Assembly (NCBI GenBank): GCA_965228005.1
Contig: CBDDGV010000003.1
Location: 682,001 to 746,000 of the forward strand
DNA: 64,000 bases
From: JBCCXZ01 sp965228005
GTDB lineage: Bacteria > Planctomycetota > Planctomycetia > Pirellulales > Lacipirellulaceae
Reading direction: 5' to 3'
This document shows, in pieces, positions 61,257 through 64,000 of this stretch; within the stretch, counting starts at the first letter, position 1, and each line of letters opens with the position of its first letter. The notes under the pieces were generated by a model, which did no database searches, was not told where the DNA came from, and was given only the letters and a program-made list of their open reading frames with translations. A program made the translations under genes and the position numbers.

Positions 61257-61643
61257 ATGCGGGCGATCGCGCTTTGCACTGCCACGCTGTTTCTTTCGCT
61301 TCTCGGCGATGAGAAGCCCTCTCTCGACCAACTGCTGGAAGAGCGGATCAAGCTCAACCGGGAGTACAAGCAGGACTTCTTAGAGGCGGCCAAGGAATCG
61401 GCGTTCCCTCAACAATCCGCCCGGTTCGAAGCGGGGGTCGCCGACGGGTGGATTGACTTGCTTACCAAGATCCGAGTCTCCGACGACGAAGAGCTCAAGG
61501 CGAGTATCTTGCGGCTGGAGTATTACGATGAGTTGCGGAGTTACCTCGCGGAACTTGAGTGGGCGGAGAACGATAAGCAGCGTGCCGAGGCGCGTGCAGG
61601 GATTGAGGAGTACGAGCAGAGGCTGAAGGGTTTGGAGGACTAA
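61257..61643 (+). CDS. Hypothetical small secreted coiled-coil protein
   Basis: 128 residues from the ATG at 61257. A short signal-like N-terminus (MRAIALCTATLFLSLLGDE) is followed by a highly charged, helical body: LLEERIKLNREYKQDFLEAA, DDEELKASILRLEYYDELRS, ENDKQRAEARAGIEEYEQRL. It starts 79 bases after the clpC terminator and precedes a membrane protein gene by 18 bases. No family recognised. Confidence 0.72.
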   Translation: MRAIALCTATLFLSLLGDEKPSLDQLLEERIKLNREYKQDFLEAAKESAFPQQSARFEAGVADGWIDLLTKIRVSDDEELKASILRLEYYDELRSYLAELEWAENDKQRAEARAGIEEYEQRLKGLED

Positions 61644-61661
61644 AGGCGGGGGACGGTAACG

Positions 61662-62183
61662 GTGCAGTCGCTCAAGATCATCCTGCTAGCGGTGGCGGCG
61701 TGTGTGCTCTACGGCGTGGTGCACGATCAGTTCACGGCGCGGATCTGCGTCGAGTATTTCACCGTGGGCCACCCGCCGGTTTTTGGCACCGACGACCCGA
61801 CGTTGCTCGGATTGGGCTGGGGGGTGATCGCCACGTGGTGGGTCGGCGTTCTGCTGGGGGTTCCGCTAGCGCTGGCGGCGCGGGTGGGCAGCAGGCCGAA
61901 GTTGGCGTGGCGTGAACTGGTGCGGCCGCTCGGCGTGGTGATGGCGGTCTCCGCCGTGTTGGCTGTGGCCGCAGGCGTGATGGGTTACTTCGCTGCCTCG
62001 AATGGTTGGCTGACACTGTGGCCTGCGATGGCGGAACGGTTACCGCCGGAGAAGCACGTGCCGTTCCTGGTCGACCTGTGCGCCCACAACGCCAGCTACG
62101 CGGGCGGTTTCTTGGGCGGGTTAGCGTTGACGGCTTGGGTGTGGCGTCGCCGCGGTGTTCTGCGATCTGGAAATGTCAGCTGA
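61662..62183 (+). CDS. Hypothetical four-helix membrane protein
   Basis: 173 residues from a GTG at 61662. Hydrophobic segments at about 4-19, 50-74, 90-112 and 142-160; polar loops carry ARICVEYFTVGHPPVFGTDD and AERLPPEKHVPFLVDLCAHN. Unrecognised family. It lies 18 bases after the secreted protein gene, so they are probably cotranscribed. Confidence 0.72.
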   Translation: MQSLKIILLAVAACVLYGVVHDQFTARICVEYFTVGHPPVFGTDDPTLLGLGWGVIATWWVGVLLGVPLALAARVGSRPKLAWRELVRPLGVVMAVSAVLAVAAGVMGYFAASNGWLTLWPAMAERLPPEKHVPFLVDLCAHNASYAGGFLGGLALTAWVWRRRGVLRSGNVS

Positions 62184-62327
62184 GTTGTTGCGCGGTTCTA
62201 CGGTTTGTGCTTCTCGTACCGCATCGGGAGCCTTCTTGCAGCAGCCTTGCGGGTGTAGCACGGGCTAGAGTTGTGGAGTGCCGACCCCAGCGGCCAGGAT
62301 TCCCAATCACTCCGCACGCGGCTAGTC

Positions 62328-63494
62328 ATGAGCGGCTATCAAATCCAAATCGCCTCCAGCGCCGACCAGTTTGTGCATTGGGCCCAAGCCTGGGACGACC
62401 TCTGGGAGCGGAGCTACCCGACGCAGCCCACTTCGCGCGCCCAGGGCGTGCTCAATTGGGTGGACGCGTTTGCGGAGGAAGAGCCGTTCACCGCGGTCTG
62501 CGTGGAGGCCGACGGCCGGTTGGTCGCCGGGCTGCCGCTGGTGCGGAGCACGCTCCGAGGGGTGCTCGACGTGTACCGGCGGCCGATCTCGCCGTGGTCC
62601 GACTCGGGCACGCTGCTGCTGGACCGTACGGTGGATGCGGCGGTTGTGCTCGACGCGCTGGTCGACGGGCTCGACGCGGCGGGCGTGCACCTGATGTCGT
62701 TCGAGGAGACGCCGTTCGAGGAGCCGCAGTGGGCGGCGTTCATCGAGGCCGTGACGCGGCGGGGCGGGTACAGCCTGGTGACCGCAAAGAACACCGTCGG
62801 CGTGGTCGACATCCTCGACGACTGGGAACGGTACCAGAAGAGCTGGTCGGGCAACCACCGCGGGGCGATCAAGCGGTCGCTGAAGAAGCTCGAAAAGGGG
62901 CACGCGGTGCGGGTGGAGCGTCACCGGTCGGCCGAGGGGATCGACCTCGACGGGCTGCTGGACGTGGCGTTCCAGATCGAAGACCGCACCTGGAAGGGCG
63001 AGGAGGGCACCTCGGTGCTGCAGTGCCCGGGGATGGCGGAGTTCATCAAACGTGAGGCGCACCAGGTGGCCGACGCCGGGTGTTTGGACCTCTGGTTCTT
63101 GTACGCCGACGACACGCCGATCGCCTTCGAGTACTGCCACCTCTCGGGCGGGGTGTGCTACTCGCACAAGATCGGCTACGACCCCGACTACGCGGCGTTC
63201 GGCCCCGGGCGGCTGCTGCGGCGGCTGCAGCTGGAGCGGCTGCACGACGACCCCGATTGCGGGGTGCTCGACATGCTGGGGGTGATCTGCCCGTCGAAGG
63301 CCAAGTGGGCGACGCGGAGCTACCCGATCGGCCGGCTGCACGCGTCGATCCGCGGCGTCGTGCCGCGGGCCTTGCTGCGGGGGTACGGCTGGGTGAAGCC
63401 GGCGTTGCAGAAGCTGCGTCAGGAAGAGACCCCCATTCCGCCGTTGGGCGCCGCGGACTGCCTGCCGCCGGGCGGGGCGCCGGTGGGGGTCTAG
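62328..63494 (+). CDS. GNAT/BioF2-like acetyltransferase (CelD/FemAB-type)
   Basis: 388 residues from the ATG at 62328. Blocks typical of the acetyltransferase-6 (CelD/BioF2-like) group: YRRPISPWSDSGTLL, the WSGNHRGAIKRSLKKLEKGH positive helix, EDRTWKGEEGTS, DLWFLYADDTPIAFEYCHLS and HKIGYDPDYAAFGPGRLL. The two FemAB/GNAT lobes are visible. Such enzymes transfer acyl or aminoacyl groups, often in exopolysaccharide or cell-surface pathways. A three-base gap leads to the next gene. Confidence 0.87.
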   Translation: MSGYQIQIASSADQFVHWAQAWDDLWERSYPTQPTSRAQGVLNWVDAFAEEEPFTAVCVEADGRLVAGLPLVRSTLRGVLDVYRRPISPWSDSGTLLLDRTVDAAVVLDALVDGLDAAGVHLMSFEETPFEEPQWAAFIEAVTRRGGYSLVTAKNTVGVVDILDDWERYQKSWSGNHRGAIKRSLKKLEKGHAVRVERHRSAEGIDLDGLLDVAFQIEDRTWKGEEGTSVLQCPGMAEFIKREAHQVADAGCLDLWFLYADDTPIAFEYCHLSGGVCYSHKIGYDPDYAAFGPGRLLRRLQLERLHDDPDCGVLDMLGVICPSKAKWATRSYPIGRLHASIRGVVPRALLRGYGWVKPALQKLRQEETPIPPLGAADCLPPGGAPVGV

Positions 63495-63497
63495 GCG

Positions 63498-63851
63498 ATG
63501 TCCGGCGACGTTGCAGACCTACCGTCAGTGCTGCACGCCCGGGAGCGTATCACCGAGGCGATAGTCTTGCTGCGTGACGGCGGCAACCATGGCTGGGCCG
63601 AGCGGCTGGACGAGCTCCGCCACGGTATGGACAGTCGCTACGCTACGAAGGAAGCGTTGCACACGATCGGGGCATTGTGTCACCCGAAGGCGCTGGGCGA
63701 AGCGACTCCGCAGGGCGGCGACCGCGCCGCTTGGGACCGCTGGCACAGCTTCGTCGCGGAGCTGGAGCAGGCGTGCGCCCGGGCGTTCCGGGAACTCGAA
63801 GGGCCGCCCTGGTCGGGCGGCCCTCAGGATGGCTCTTCGAGTTTGGCCTAG
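63498..63851 (+). CDS. Hypothetical small cytosolic protein
   Basis: 117 residues from the ATG at 63498, three bases after the acetyltransferase stop. Helical, with LHARERITEAIVLLRDGGNH, WAERLDELRHGMDSRY and WDRWHSFVAELEQACARAF. No family recognised. Close spacing suggests joint transcription. Its TAG overlaps the stop of the opposite gene in a CTAG. Confidence 0.68.
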   Translation: MSGDVADLPSVLHARERITEAIVLLRDGGNHGWAERLDELRHGMDSRYATKEALHTIGALCHPKALGEATPQGGDRAAWDRWHSFVAELEQACARAFRELEGPPWSGGPQDGSSSLA

Positions 63852-64000
63852 TCGGCGGGGAAGCTCTGCGCCTCGGTCACCTGCACGACGAACGCGAAGC
63901 GGGTGTTGGCGAGCTTCGGTACGGCGGGCTTCCGACCGCCGAACTCTCCCCCGCCGTAGCCCCCCTCGCCGCCGTAGCCGCCTTCACCGTAGCCGCCAAA
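63848..64000 (-). CDS. Glycine-tyrosine-rich protein, partial (C-terminal 50 residues)
   Basis: Read by hand on the minus strand: from the window end, FGGYGEGGYGGEGGYGGGEF, then GGRKPAVPKLANTRFAFVVQ and VTEAQSFPAD, stop at 63848-63850. A run of GGYGGE repeats is followed by a short conserved-looking strand pair (ANTRFAFVVQVT). The start lies outside the window. The product is unknown; the Gly-Tyr run recalls surface or RNA-binding proteins. Confidence 0.7.
   Translation of the reverse strand, partial: FGGYGEGGYGGEGGYGGGEFGGRKPAVPKLANTRFAFVVQVTEAQSFPAD

Overview
The window looks like chromosomal DNA of a Gram-negative planctomycete, most likely in the Pirellulales. The reasons are its high GC content, two DUF1559 proteins with prepilin-type leaders, several PEP-CTERM and dockerin-like secreted proteins, a GGYGG-rich protein, AKKK-type histone H1-like proteins, lipid A synthesis (LpxB), and many palindromic intergenic repeats. 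Gene order is mostly housekeeping with accessory insertions. I found no tRNA, rRNA, CRISPR array or insertion sequence.

Region by region: 1-3.4 kb holds the end of a P-type Ca2+-ATPase, a PEP-CTERM protein and a YebC-type regulator. 3.5-9.6 kb is a minus-strand nusA-infB-rbfA operon with a recognisable promoter; its last gene is an endonuclease III-like protein without catalytic residues that carries a lysine-rich H1-like tail. 9.7-11 kb is a ketosynthase-like protein whose active-site Cys is Glu. 11-15 kb is accessory: a toxin-antitoxin-like pair, a secreted secretin-like protein and a membrane-anchored phosphatase. 15.1-19.2 kb is a fatty acid operon, rpmF-fabD-fabG-acpP-fabF, including a 59-codon rpmF. 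19.4-25 kb holds a DUF1559 protein and ruvB, ruvA and ruvC; ruvX lies at 53 kb. 25-30.4 kb has ispF-cysS (with a duplicated C-terminal segment), unknown membrane proteins and metK.

30.6-31.8 kb is a Fic protein with an altered active site in a lower-GC stretch. 32-36.4 kb is a plus-strand run: small membrane peptide, UDP-sugar pyrophosphorylase, CYTH protein, lpxB and a site-2 protease. About 1 kb without a convincing gene precedes a 92-residue Lys/Ala-only protein at 37.4 kb. 37.8-40.6 kb holds mrp, a candidate small RNA and an M20 peptidase. 40.6-50.2 kb is a block of secreted proteins of unknown role, including an in-frame PEP-CTERM/DUF1559 fusion. 50.4-54.4 kb has an MBL hydrolase, an SDR protein, ruvX and a mannose-1-phosphate guanylyltransferase. 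54.5-57.4 kb is thiE preceded by five tandem small membrane proteins sharing an N-terminal RFxLKT-like motif. 57.8-64 kb holds a TPR-like membrane protein, clpC, small membrane and secreted proteins, a BioF2/GNAT-type acetyltransferase and the end of a glycine-rich protein.

The most unusual items are probable pseudo-enzymes (ketosynthase-like, endonuclease III-like, Fic), the fusion at 47-49 kb, the cysS duplication, the membrane paralogue array and at least six families of dispersed palindromic repeats. All assignments were made by reading motifs; no database search was possible.
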